This document shows, piece by piece, positions 1 to 5,251 of a DNA stretch of 5,251 nt (position 1 is the first letter of the stretch; the number at the start of each line of letters is the position of its first letter). Made by a program: the position numbers and the translations under genes. Source of the DNA: Methanothrix sp. (GTDB lineage Archaea > Halobacteriota > Methanosarcinia > Methanotrichales > Methanotrichaceae); contig JAQTXY010000175.1 in assembly GCA_028688535.1 (NCBI GenBank), positions 1 to 5,251 on the forward strand. The letters are read 5' to 3'. The notes below the pieces were generated by a model. It saw only the letters and a program-made list of their open reading frames with translations. It made no database searches and was not told the DNA's origin.

Positions 1-381
1 GCAATCAATGCCTAGGACTATGTTTGAGACGTACAGGAGCATGTTCTTGTAGTTGCCTGGACCACCCCAGAGGATGTATCTGTTATCCGTGGTGGTAATT
101 ACCAGGGAGACAGTAGAAAGGGCCCAATGAGAAGGGTCCCGTCCGAAGGAGATTACGAGCCATTTGGGGTCCAGAGCAGGAACGATTTCATCCCAGCAGG
201 CATCGCTGGATGGATGGAGCAGGATGATTTGAGCTTCGCTAAGTGATTCTATACATTTTTTCAGGTCCCTGGGATCGGCCAACTGTGATGAGGACCAGGC
301 CTCGATGTCCTGTCCGATCTCCTTGGCACCTTGCAGCAAGAGGGGCAGCTCGCTGCTCCAGGTGATAGTTGCGATCTTCAT
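1..381 (-). CDS. cobN: CobN/BchH-like chelatase large subunit, N-terminal part (runs off left edge)
   Basis: The first 127 codons of a gene that continues beyond position 1; no stop occurs in frame. The protein begins MKIATITWSS and has alternating beta strands and helices typical of the N-terminal region of CobN/BchH proteins. Residues 103-124 (YILWGGPGNYKNMLLYVSN and following) match the family pattern Y-x-x-x-GG-x-x-N-x-x-N-x-LLY. CobN is known as the large subunit of aerobic cobaltochelatase, inserting cobalt into hydrogenobyrinate diamide in the cytoplasm; related proteins insert Mg into protoporphyrin. Anaerobic archaea often carry CobN homologues whose exact substrate is unsettled, so cobalt, nickel or another tetrapyrrole step are all possible. 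The ATG at 381 is well supported: GGAGG lies about 7 nt upstream and a TATA-like box at 423-430. It follows a metal-chelate binding-protein gene on the same strand, which fits a metal uptake and insertion role. The family assignment rests on about a tenth of the protein. Confidence 0.72.
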   Translation of the reverse strand, partial: MKIATITWSSELPLLLQGAKEIGQDIEAWSSSQLADPRDLKKCIESLSEAQIILLHPSSDACWDEIVPALDPKWLVISFGRDPSHWALSTVSLVITTTDNRYILWGGPGNYKNMLLYVSNIVLGIDC

Positions 382-409
382 CGATTACCTCCAAGACAAT
401 GATTTGCTT

Positions 410-424
410 GATATTATTAATATC
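410..424. promoter_or_regulatory. Perfect palindrome GATATTATTAATATC, candidate operator
   Basis: Seven-base arms GATATTA and TAATATC surround a single central T. It touches the downstream edge of the cobN TATA-like box and covers the area between that box and the likely transcript start, where archaeal repressors such as DtxR- or NikR-type proteins commonly bind. The sequence does not match a consensus I can name. It is made largely of A and T in an AT-rich region, so chance remains possible. Confidence 0.35.
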
Positions 425-430
425 TATAAA
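423..430 (-). promoter_or_regulatory. TATA-like box for the cobN-like gene
   Basis: Read on the minus strand this is TTTATAGA, preceded by an A-rich BRE-like stretch. It is centred about 46 nt upstream of the ATG at 381, which would put transcript start near 402 and give a leader of about 20 nt carrying the GGAGG. Archaeal promoters are short and AT-rich DNA gives chance matches, so this is a prediction. Confidence 0.5.
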
Positions 431-488
431 TTTTTATTATAATTAAATCTAATATAACAATTGTATGTTCATCAGATGATAGCATTTG

Positions 489-504
489 TGCAAAAAAATT
501 TGCA
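489..504 (-). terminator. Poly-U hairpin after the substrate-binding protein gene
   Basis: Starting 8 nt past the stop codon at 512-514, the minus strand reads TGCAAATTTTTTTGCA: six-base arms TGCAAA/TTTGCA with four T between them and a run of seven T in all. Archaeal intrinsic termination depends mainly on such U tracts. It would separate the binding-protein transcript from the cobN-like gene. Confidence 0.5.
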
Positions 505-511
505 GGAGCCT

Positions 512-1621
512 CTACTCACTCTCCAGCTCCGGGAATACAAACGTTCTGTCTTCCGGATAATTGATCCCCAGCAAATTAAGGTATTCCTTATAAACACCGG
601 CAGGATCGAGATCTGCATCGGGATGTAGCAGCTTGGCCATGAAGGCTGTTCCCGCCATGCTGCCCGGTCCATAGAGTATCTTGCGGTAGATAATCCAGAC
701 TTTATCATTCTTGATGGCAGGGACAGATTTTCCACCGGTGCGGGTCATGATCTCTTCGCGAACCTGCTGTGCGGCAATCGTGTTGCTGGATGGAAATGCT
801 CCCCAACCCAGAACGTCGTCCGATTTGGCCTGCAAGATGACATCCGGATTCTTGCTGATCACCGTCTCCCAGCTGGTGGTAATAGCCTCATCTGAAGAAG
901 ATCCGAATATATTGAGTCCACCGGCAAGCCTGATACTCTTATCGATATCGGATTTTCCGCCGTTGGTCTTGAGTTCTCCCAGCCCTTTTGGCTGAGTGTT
1001 TTCAAAATAGACCTTGGAAATGCCCTTGCCCTCGACTGCATTGCCAATGGCCTCTTTTTTAGAGTTCTTCCAGGCGATATACTCCGCAGCCTTATCCTCT
1101 TTGCCCAGAATCTGGCCCAGTAGGGTGATCTCCTTATCTATGCTGTCACCCTTGTAGAAGCTAAAGCCAGCAACAGCGATGTCTTTGAATGGTGCCAGCC
1201 CCTCCTCCACTGCGTCCACTCCATAAGACTTTCCCCCCATTTTGCCGGAAGGATAGCCCAAAACAAGTATGTTGGGAGTTATGGCGTCCTCATTTCCCTT
1301 GGCAATCTGGGCTATGACCTCATAATCAGGTGCGCTCCATTTGCCCACCAGTGCCTTATTTTTAAGATTTGGGAAGTACCAGCTATATTTTTGAACCGTA
1401 TCTGTAACACCGACAATCATATCTCCCGCTCCCAGGAGTTCGACCGCTTCTGCTGCATCGGTGCTCAGCACAATAATCCTCTCAACCGGCATTTGCAGGG
1501 TGACTTCTCTGTCCGCTGAATCTGTGATGGTCATTGGATACTCTGCCGCCCCGCAAGACCCGCAGAGGAGCAATGCCATCAACGGTAGAATCAGCAAAGC
1601 TGAAACTATTCGATTATTCAT
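512..1621 (-). CDS. ABC transporter substrate-binding protein, iron/cobalamin-chelate type
   Basis: A 369-residue secreted protein of the BtuF/FepB/HmuT class (Peripla_BP_2), which captures ferric chelates, haem or corrinoids outside the membrane and passes them to a FecCD/BtuC-type permease. Visible marks are a hydrophobic signal at residues 5-20, Cys20 (LLLC-G, possible lipid anchor) and Cys23 or alternatively a cleavage near AA-E27, the opening block ITDSADREV at 32-40, ERIIVLSTDAAEAVELLGA at 47-65, VGKWSAPDYEVI at 92-103, a helical linker near 145-174, and NPDVIL / IKNDKVWIIY in the C-terminal lobe. The length is normal for the class. A GTG at 1636 would add five residues, but GAGGAG lies within those codons, about 6 nt before the ATG at 1621, so the ATG is the better start. 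No permease or ATPase gene of this class is adjacent in the window. A CobN-like gene follows downstream, suggesting a cobalt, nickel or iron chelate as ligand; the ligand cannot be read from sequence. Confidence 0.85.
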   Translation of the reverse strand: MNNRIVSALLILPLMALLLCGSCGAAEYPMTITDSADREVTLQMPVERIIVLSTDAAEAVELLGAGDMIVGVTDTVQKYSWYFPNLKNKALVGKWSAPDYEVIAQIAKGNEDAITPNILVLGYPSGKMGGKSYGVDAVEEGLAPFKDIAVAGFSFYKGDSIDKEITLLGQILGKEDKAAEYIAWKNSKKEAIGNAVEGKGISKVYFENTQPKGLGELKTNGGKSDIDKSIRLAGGLNIFGSSSDEAITTSWETVISKNPDVILQAKSDDVLGWGAFPSSNTIAAQQVREEIMTRTGGKSVPAIKNDKVWIIYRKILYGPGSMAGTAFMAKLLHPDADLDPAGVYKEYLNLLGINYPEDRTFVFPELESE

Positions 1622-1660
1622 ATCTATTCTCCTCACAATTGTCGCTTATTAGGATAATTC

Positions 1661-1669
1661 AAATATAAG
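1661..1669 (-). promoter_or_regulatory. TATA-like box for the substrate-binding protein gene
   Basis: The minus strand reads CTTATATTT, preceded by the A-rich BRE-like AAAAAAGA. Its centre is about 44 nt upstream of the ATG at 1621, giving a predicted transcript start near 1639 and a leader of about 18 nt that includes the GAGGAG ribosome site. The rest of the gap up to 1786 holds only AT-rich sequence, a TTAATATTAA palindrome at 1697-1706, and no clear terminator for the upstream gene. Confidence 0.55.
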
Positions 1670-1786
1670 TCTTTTTTGTTAATAACTTTTCTAAATTTAA
1701 TATTAATAGTTGCGATTATACTATAATGTACATTGATGAGGACATTGGCGAAGATAAAGAGAAAGTTTTTATTTCGAGAACAGATC

Positions 1787-2191
1787 CTATTTTAATTCCA
1801 CCAATGAATCCCGATTCTTGGAAAAACCGGCCTTATATTTGATCAGCTCACCACCGATAATCATCGCCATTCCTGCACAGAGAACTACAAGGCTTGCCAG
1901 GAGAAGCTCGAATGATAGATGTGCCTCTATGCCAACCAGAACCGCTAAGCTTGGTGCCAGGATCATAGAGGACCCTGCCAGTGTTAAGAAGAGACCATTG
2001 ATGATCCTGCGTTCCGATCTTATCAGCCTGTCGTCCTTTTCTTCAATTCCTTTTTCCAGCTGATACATCTGCTTCTTATGCAGTAGGTAGTAAACAAATG
2101 CCAGAACGGGCACGCCCTCCAATACCAGAAGCTGGACGGCTATATCGGTCAAGATCTCATCCTCGATATAAGCCCTATCCATTATACCCAT
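1787..2191 (-). CDS. Small three-helix membrane protein of unknown function
   Basis: A 134-residue protein I do not recognise. Three hydrophobic segments can be seen, at about residues 21-37 (LLVLEGVPVLAFVYYLL), 66-88 and 96-117. Between the first and second lies a highly charged stretch (about 39-65: KKQMYQLEKGIEEKDDRLIRSERR and onward) likely to be helical and cytoplasmic. The tail GFSKNRDSLVELK is hydrophilic. No catalytic or metal-binding motif is evident. The ATG at 2191 has a weak AGGT about 5 nt ahead and lies only about 25 nt from the TATA-like block at 2211-2226, so the transcript may be leaderless or nearly so. A second in-frame ATG at 2182 (MDRAYIEDE) is an alternative. The gene is divergent from the surface-protein operon and upstream of the binding-protein gene, which has its own promoter. 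The membrane nature is clear; the function is not. Confidence 0.7.
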   Translation of the reverse strand: MGIMDRAYIEDEILTDIAVQLLVLEGVPVLAFVYYLLHKKQMYQLEKGIEEKDDRLIRSERRIINGLFLTLAGSSMILAPSLAVLVGIEAHLSFELLLASLVVLCAGMAMIIGGELIKYKAGFSKNRDSLVELK

Positions 2192-2207
2192 AGATAACCT
2201 TTTCGAT

Positions 2208-2252
2208 TGGTTAATTATAATAATAACACATAATGTGATCTTTCCTTAACCA
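2208..2252. repeat. Nested inverted repeats in the divergent promoter
   Basis: Seven-base arms TGGTTAA (2208-2214) and TTAACCA (2246-2252) flank a 31-bp spacer. Inside it, nearly concentric (centres 2230 and 2232), is the palindrome CACATAATGTG at 2227-2237 with five-base arms around one base. These could be binding sites for a regulator of both genes. The repeats are directly visible; the role is inferred. Confidence 0.4.
2211..2226. promoter_or_regulatory. AT-rich TATA block shared by divergent genes
   Basis: The block TTAATTATAATAATAA is the only strong TATA-like stretch in the 62-bp gap between the divergent starts at 2191 and 2254. It is about 25 nt from the minus-strand ATG, predicting a leaderless transcript, and about 35 nt from the plus-strand ATG, predicting a leader of about 10 nt. 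Two overlapping promoters in opposite directions are therefore likely, and they would compete or be controlled together. Confidence 0.42.
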
Positions 2253-2253
2253 T

Positions 2254-3393
2254 ATGTTATTTAAGGAGCGTCATCATTATAGAACGAATATGTTCCACCG
2301 CTCTGTTCCTCTAAGTATAGAGAGAATCAACCCCTTTAAGATCATATTACTAGCATGGCTCTTTATTTCTCAGGTGGTGCTCTATGCCGGGGCTGACACA
2401 TCAATAGGGCCGCAATCATCACTTCAGAGCAATTTAAGCAACCTATCGTCGGCGAATGAATCCCTAACTCAAACTGCTTATGATGTCCATGTCTATGTTA
2501 CCAATACGGATAATGAGCGCCTTAAGATATCCCTATTCATAGATTTCGAGCTGAAGGAGAGCAAAGAACTCGCTTCGGATTCTGAATTGAAGATCGATAG
2601 CTATACACTCTCAAAAGGGCCTCACATTTTTAAGATAACCTGGTGGGACGAGGATGTCAAGAGATCATATGAGACGCAGGAGCTTAAAGATATCCAGAAT
2701 GAGACCTCTATCAACCTATATACATCCAATCATGAGGCACCGGAGAAGTGTGAGATATTGGTAAAGCTTACCAATGAGAACAGCAACGATTTAGAAGCCT
2801 TCCTTTACGTAGACGACAGCTTCGAGAAGAGCAAGGAGGTCAGTAAAGATAGCACTTCTGAACTTGGCACGATAAAGCTGGAAGAGGGGGTGCATAATCT
2901 ATCCGTAAGATGGCAGGACAGGGACACAAAGATAGAGTATGAGAAGACCAAAAAAATAACGGTCACAAGAGATGACGTCTTAGTTTTCTATGCGCCCCAA
3001 GGCGTCTCCTTTGAGGCAAAACAAAGCGCTCTGCAGTCAGAAAAGACAGTATATTCTAAAGAAAAGAAAGAGACAACTTCGCTAGCAAAGGACACGGCAA
3101 AAGAGACTGCAATCGAAAAATCCAGCTCAACAAATGATACCATAACCGATGATAAGGCAACAGATAAAACGGCAACTGACAAAATCATCACAGATGAAAC
3201 AGCTAGCAGCACAAATAAAGCCGCCTCAGAAAGCATAACCAAAGCCGAGACTAGAACAGATAATTTTCCGGGAAAAACCTCATACGAGGAGAAGACCAAT
3301 CCTCTGAGCGGAGATGCTCTGCAGGATAGCGATAAAATCTACTTATATGCCGCACTGGTAATAATAGCTGTCTATCTTATGCTAAGGCATTAA
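2254..3393 (+). CDS. Secreted, membrane-anchored surface protein with two tandem beta domains
   Basis: A 379-residue protein of no family I can name. Residues 30-47 (IILLAWLFISQVVLYAGA) form a signal segment after a long, basic N-terminus. Residues 76-156 and 166-246 are two copies of one domain that align without gaps at an offset of 90; I count 21 of 81 identical positions, including TN, the D of FID/YVD, SKE, DS, G-x-H, W-x-D-x-D and YE. Alternating strands suggest Ig-like beta sandwiches. Residues 252-361 are a Lys/Thr/Ser/Asp-rich disordered linker, and 362-376 (IYLYAALVIIAVYLM) a C-terminal anchor ending LRH. N-glycosylation sequons include N60, N63, N68, N149, N215 and N294. The domains should lie outside the cell. 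The start at 2254 has no Shine-Dalgarno motif but suits a short leader; AAGGAG at 2263-2268 is inside the frame, 21 nt before the next ATG (2290), too far to support that start. The following gene begins 1 bp after the stop. Confidence 0.78.
   Translation: MLFKERHHYRTNMFHRSVPLSIERINPFKIILLAWLFISQVVLYAGADTSIGPQSSLQSNLSNLSSANESLTQTAYDVHVYVTNTDNERLKISLFIDFELKESKELASDSELKIDSYTLSKGPHIFKITWWDEDVKRSYETQELKDIQNETSINLYTSNHEAPEKCEILVKLTNENSNDLEAFLYVDDSFEKSKEVSKDSTSELGTIKLEEGVHNLSVRWQDRDTKIEYEKTKKITVTRDDVLVFYAPQGVSFEAKQSALQSEKTVYSKEKKETTSLAKDTAKETAIEKSSSTNDTITDDKATDKTATDKIITDETASSTNKAASESITKAETRTDNFPGKTSYEEKTNPLSGDALQDSDKIYLYAALVIIAVYLMLRH
2479..2991 (+). repeat. Tandem protein-domain duplication (two 81-residue copies)
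   Basis: Copy one covers 2479-2721 and copy two 2749-2991, set 270 bp apart and joined by a nine-residue spacer. The copies align gap-free at the protein level with about a quarter of positions identical, so the duplication is old. Both end in the same pattern, an aromatic strand W-x-D-x-D followed by YE and a final strand ending in Tyr. Confidence 0.72.
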
Positions 3394-3394
3394 T

Positions 3395-4942
3395 ATGCTC
3401 AAATTGTTATTTATATTGCTGACTCTGATATCAGCCGTCCAGGCCATCGTCTGGAATGAGGGGATAAGCGGAGAGCTTCACTGGGGTGAGACATTGTTTT
3501 TAGAGAACTACACACTAAAGCTGGCCGACTTTTCCATTGAAGAATCCCATACCCCCAAGGTCCTTGTAGAACTGCTAGCCGATAACCTTACCATTGCCAA
3601 ACGGGCTTTGCAGGTAGGAGAATGGTTCACGCTCAATGAATCCATAAAGGTTACCGTGGAGCAGATAGTCAAAGGAGATATCCAGGATGATCCTTTCGCC
3701 GAAATAAGGCTACAGCTTCCTGCGGCAGCTGACATATCTCTCATCTTGACGGGGAATAGAGAAATATACCAGGGAGGCGATGAGATGAGGTTTCAATTAC
3801 AGATAACAAATATTGGAATAGTTGATGCCGAGAATTTGAGGATCAGACTGGACTCAATACCACCCTTTGTGAACAATCAATACAGTATTTCGATGGTGGA
3901 AGCAGGAAGAGTATGGGATAAAAAGAAGAACACCCACGAGATAGATAATCTTAAAATAAATATAAAAGCGCCTTATTTTCCGGAGCCGATCGATTTAAAG
4001 CTTCAGGCCCATGCCCAGTATACCGACCCGCAGAAAAAGTCTTACGAATCCTGGGGCGGAACAGACTTTCATATATCCGGCCCCATCCAGTTGCACAAGA
4101 GAGTAGAAGAGACACAGGAATTTCAAAAAAGCTATTACGTCATCAACTCTCTGAGAAACTGCGGCAATAGGACTCTGACACTGGATATCTCAGATTCGAC
4201 TGGATCTGGTTTTCAAGCAGATTCCTCTTTGAGCTGGAAGCTTAACCTATCACCAGGTGAGGCGAAAACAGTAAGCTATCTCATTAAGGCCAAACTGCCG
4301 GGGTTGAGACAAATCCTGCCGGATGCAAAGGCTTGCTACAATTGGGATGACAAGATGTACACCGTCCGCTCAGAAAGGCCTGTGGTAGATGCCTTTGGGC
4401 CGCTAATCGAAGTTGAGAGAAGCGTCAGTCCCACAAAGCTACAACCAGGAGAAGTAGCAACAGTATCAATCCAGCTGACCAATAACGGAAATAAGGAGGC
4501 AGCAATCTCCTTGCAGGATCCAGTACCAGGGGGAACTGAGCTTATCTCTGGATCTGTTAATGAATCGTCAATGCTCCCGCCCAATGAGACTTATTCGAAA
4601 AATTACCAGCTGCGCTGCATCGAGCAGGGAACCATCCGTCTTCCTCAGAGCGAGATCAGTTATCGAGATGTACGGGGGAACGAATACAGTACAAGTATGA
4701 ATGCGCTTGAGATTGATGTGGAGAGTGAAAAGAAGACCAATCAAACGGATGCTGCTATTAACGAGACGGGGATGGTAGAAGCACAAAACGAGACAGGCAG
4801 AGCCGATACACAGACAGAAAAAGTGGGCGTCGAGACAGATGATGCAGACGCTGAGACGGAAGAGAATAGCGAAAAATATTTGTCAGCCCTGCTGATCACA
4901 ATCGTATTATTACTATCAGCAGCATTCAGCAGATATCCTTGA
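3395..4942 (+). CDS. Secreted, membrane-anchored surface protein with NEW3/CARDB/DUF11-like domains
   Basis: A 515-residue protein. Residues 1-17 ([17 protein letters not shown]) are a signal peptide. Residues 18-110 form a beta-rich N-terminal domain ([18 protein letters not shown]). Residues 111-230 contain a CARDB/NEW3-like segment ([20 protein letters not shown]), 230-330 a second beta domain with Cys256 and Cys314, and 337-440 a DUF11-like domain ([34 protein letters not shown]). A Thr/Glu/Asp-rich linker (441-493) leads to one helix, 495-511, ending SRYP. About ten N-glycosylation sequons are visible (for example N38, N64, N258, N389, N456, N465). Such proteins are common on archaeal surfaces, often in cell-envelope or adhesion roles; no enzyme motif is seen. 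The start follows the previous stop by 1 bp, with AAGG about 8 nt ahead, so translation is probably coupled. The last 17 bp overlap the convergent ABC ATPase gene. Domain labels are by pattern, not by profile search. Confidence 0.78.
   Translation: MLKLLFILLTLISAVQAIVWNEGISGELHWGETLFLENYTLKLADFSIEESHTPKVLVELLADNLTIAKRALQVGEWFTLNESIKVTVEQIVKGDIQDDPFAEIRLQLPAAADISLILTGNREIYQGGDEMRFQLQITNIGIVDAENLRIRLDSIPPFVNNQYSISMVEAGRVWDKKKNTHEIDNLKINIKAPYFPEPIDLKLQAHAQYTDPQKKSYESWGGTDFHISGPIQLHKRVEETQEFQKSYYVINSLRNCGNRTLTLDISDSTGSGFQADSSLSWKLNLSPGEAKTVSYLIKAKLPGLRQILPDAKACYNWDDKMYTVRSERPVVDAFGPLIEVERSVSPTKLQPGEVATVSIQLTNNGNKEAAISLQDPVPGGTELISGSVNESSMLPPNETYSKNYQLRCIEQGTIRLPQSEISYRDVRGNEYSTSMNALEIDVESEKKTNQTDAAINETGMVEAQNETGRADTQTEKVGVETDDADAETEENSEKYLSALLITIVLLLSAAFSRYP
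4889..4922 (-). terminator. Possible stem-loop terminator of the ABC ATPase gene, inside the convergent gene
   Basis: Eight-base perfect arms CTGCTGAT (4889-4896) and ATCAGCAG (4915-4922) enclose an 18-base loop. On the minus strand this starts 4 nt past the ATPase stop and is followed by GGCTGACAAATATTTTTC, ending in five U. It may end the ATPase transcript. The bases also encode the membrane helix of the plus-strand protein, so coding constraint or chance could explain it. Confidence 0.3.
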
Positions 4943-5251
4943 CACTGTCGATTATCCTTCCCTTTTCCATGACCGAAATCCGGTCGCTCATATGTCTTAC
5001 AACCTCCATATCGTGAGATATGAAGAGCATGGTCAGGCCAAATTCACTCTTCAGATCCATCATGAGCCGTAGAATTTGGGCCTGCACTGAAACATCCAGG
5101 GAGGCAGTAGGCTCATCTGCGACAATGAACTCAGGGTTTATGGCCAGGATTCTGGCCAGAACAACTCGCTGGTTCTGCCCGCCGCTGAGCTGGTGAGGAT
5201 ATCGGTTTAAATGCTCCGGGTTTAAGCCTACGATATCTATCAGCTCCAAGA
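4926..5251 (-). CDS. ABC transporter ATPase, oligopeptide/nickel (DppF/OppF/NikE) type, C-terminal part (runs off right edge)
   Basis: About 108 codons of a gene whose 5' part, including the Walker A loop, lies beyond 5251. The TTG at 5247-5249 is an internal Leu codon, not a start. Visible motifs in order are [14 protein letters not shown], the ABC signature LSGGQNQR, Walker B with catalytic Glu (FIVADEP), the D-loop [11 protein letters not shown], the switch His in [15 protein letters not shown], and VMEKGRI. These match the ATPase of dipeptide, oligopeptide or nickel importers, which powers uptake from the cytoplasmic face. The protein stops at SVKDIC, where relatives usually continue into the oligo_HPY tail (pattern P-x-HPYT); the sequence past the stop shows no trace of that tail. 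The 3' end overlaps the convergent surface-protein gene by 17 bp. The substrate (peptide or nickel) cannot be told from the ATPase. Confidence 0.88.
   Translation of the reverse strand, partial: LELIDIVGLNPEHLNRYPHQLSGGQNQRVVLARILAINPEFIVADEPTASLDVSVQAQILRLMMDLKSEFGLTMLFISHDMEVVRHMSDRISVMEKGRIIDSVKDIC

Noticed and set aside
711..995. A 94-codon plus-strand frame opposite the substrate-binding protein gene
   Set aside because: The opposite frame encodes a complete, recognisable binding protein. This frame has no family features and is a shadow.
1622..1636. GTG at 1636 as start of the substrate-binding protein
   Set aside because: The added codons contain GAGGAG, a good ribosome site for the ATG at 1621, and add charged residues ahead of an already normal signal peptide.
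1671..1676. Run of six T on the plus strand as a terminator
   Set aside because: No plus-strand gene ends upstream of it; on the minus strand it is the A-rich BRE-like sequence of the binding-protein promoter.
3060..3215. Possible DNA tandem repeat (GATAA/ACAGAT-like units)
   Set aside because: The repetition is loose and follows the low-complexity TDK/TAT protein composition; no exact DNA unit recurs in phase.
2988..3299. A 103-codon minus-strand frame with long hydrophobic runs
   Set aside because: It lies opposite the Lys/Thr/Ala/Asp-rich linker of the surface protein. The reverse complements of those codons produce Val, Ser and Leu runs, so the hydrophobicity is an artefact; there is also no ribosome site or promoter.
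4336..4786. Two minus-strand frames opposite the DUF11-like region
   Set aside because: The plus-strand protein is continuous here with clear domain patterns; the antisense frames resemble nothing and lack start signals.

Overview
The window looks archaeal and most likely comes from a methanogen of the Methanosarcinales type (Methanosarcina/Methanothrix-like). This is an inference from several signs: AT-rich intergenic regions with BRE/TATA-like boxes about 25 bp ahead of likely transcript starts, Shine-Dalgarno motifs such as GGAGG and GAGGAG, frequent ATA, AGA and AGG codons, a CobN-like gene beside a metal-chelate binding protein, and secreted proteins rich in N-glycosylation sequons with C-terminal membrane anchors. 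There is no rRNA, tRNA, CRISPR array or transposase.

Left part (1-1621, minus strand): the 5' part of a CobN/magnesium-chelatase-H-like gene (runs off the left edge) lies downstream of a gene for a secreted substrate-binding protein of the iron/cobalamin (BtuF/FepB/HmuT) ABC type. They are 130 bp apart. Each has its own TATA-like element, and a poly-U hairpin sits after the binding-protein gene. A perfect 7-1-7 palindrome overlaps the cobN TATA box and is a candidate operator. Together they suggest uptake and handling of a chelated metal (Co, Ni or Fe).

Middle (1787-2253): a 134-residue protein with three predicted membrane segments and no recognised family, on the minus strand. It is separated by a 62-bp divergent promoter region from the right-hand pair. 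That region holds one AT-rich TATA block usable in both directions and two nearly concentric inverted repeats.

Right part (2254-4942, plus strand): two genes 1 bp apart encode secreted, membrane-anchored surface proteins with the same plan: signal peptide, beta-rich extracellular domains, Thr/acidic linker, one C-terminal membrane helix. The first has two gap-free tandem 81-residue domains; the second has NEW3/CARDB/DUF11-like domains. They are probably co-transcribed and probably work together at the cell surface.

Right edge (4926-5251, minus strand): the C-terminal half of an oligopeptide/nickel-type ABC ATPase (DppF/OppF/NikE) converges on the surface-protein operon and overlaps it by 17 bp. 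It stops just before the usual oligo_HPY tail. If its substrate is nickel, both ends of the window would deal with transition metals, which methanogens need for F430 and corrinoids, but that link is not shown by the sequence.
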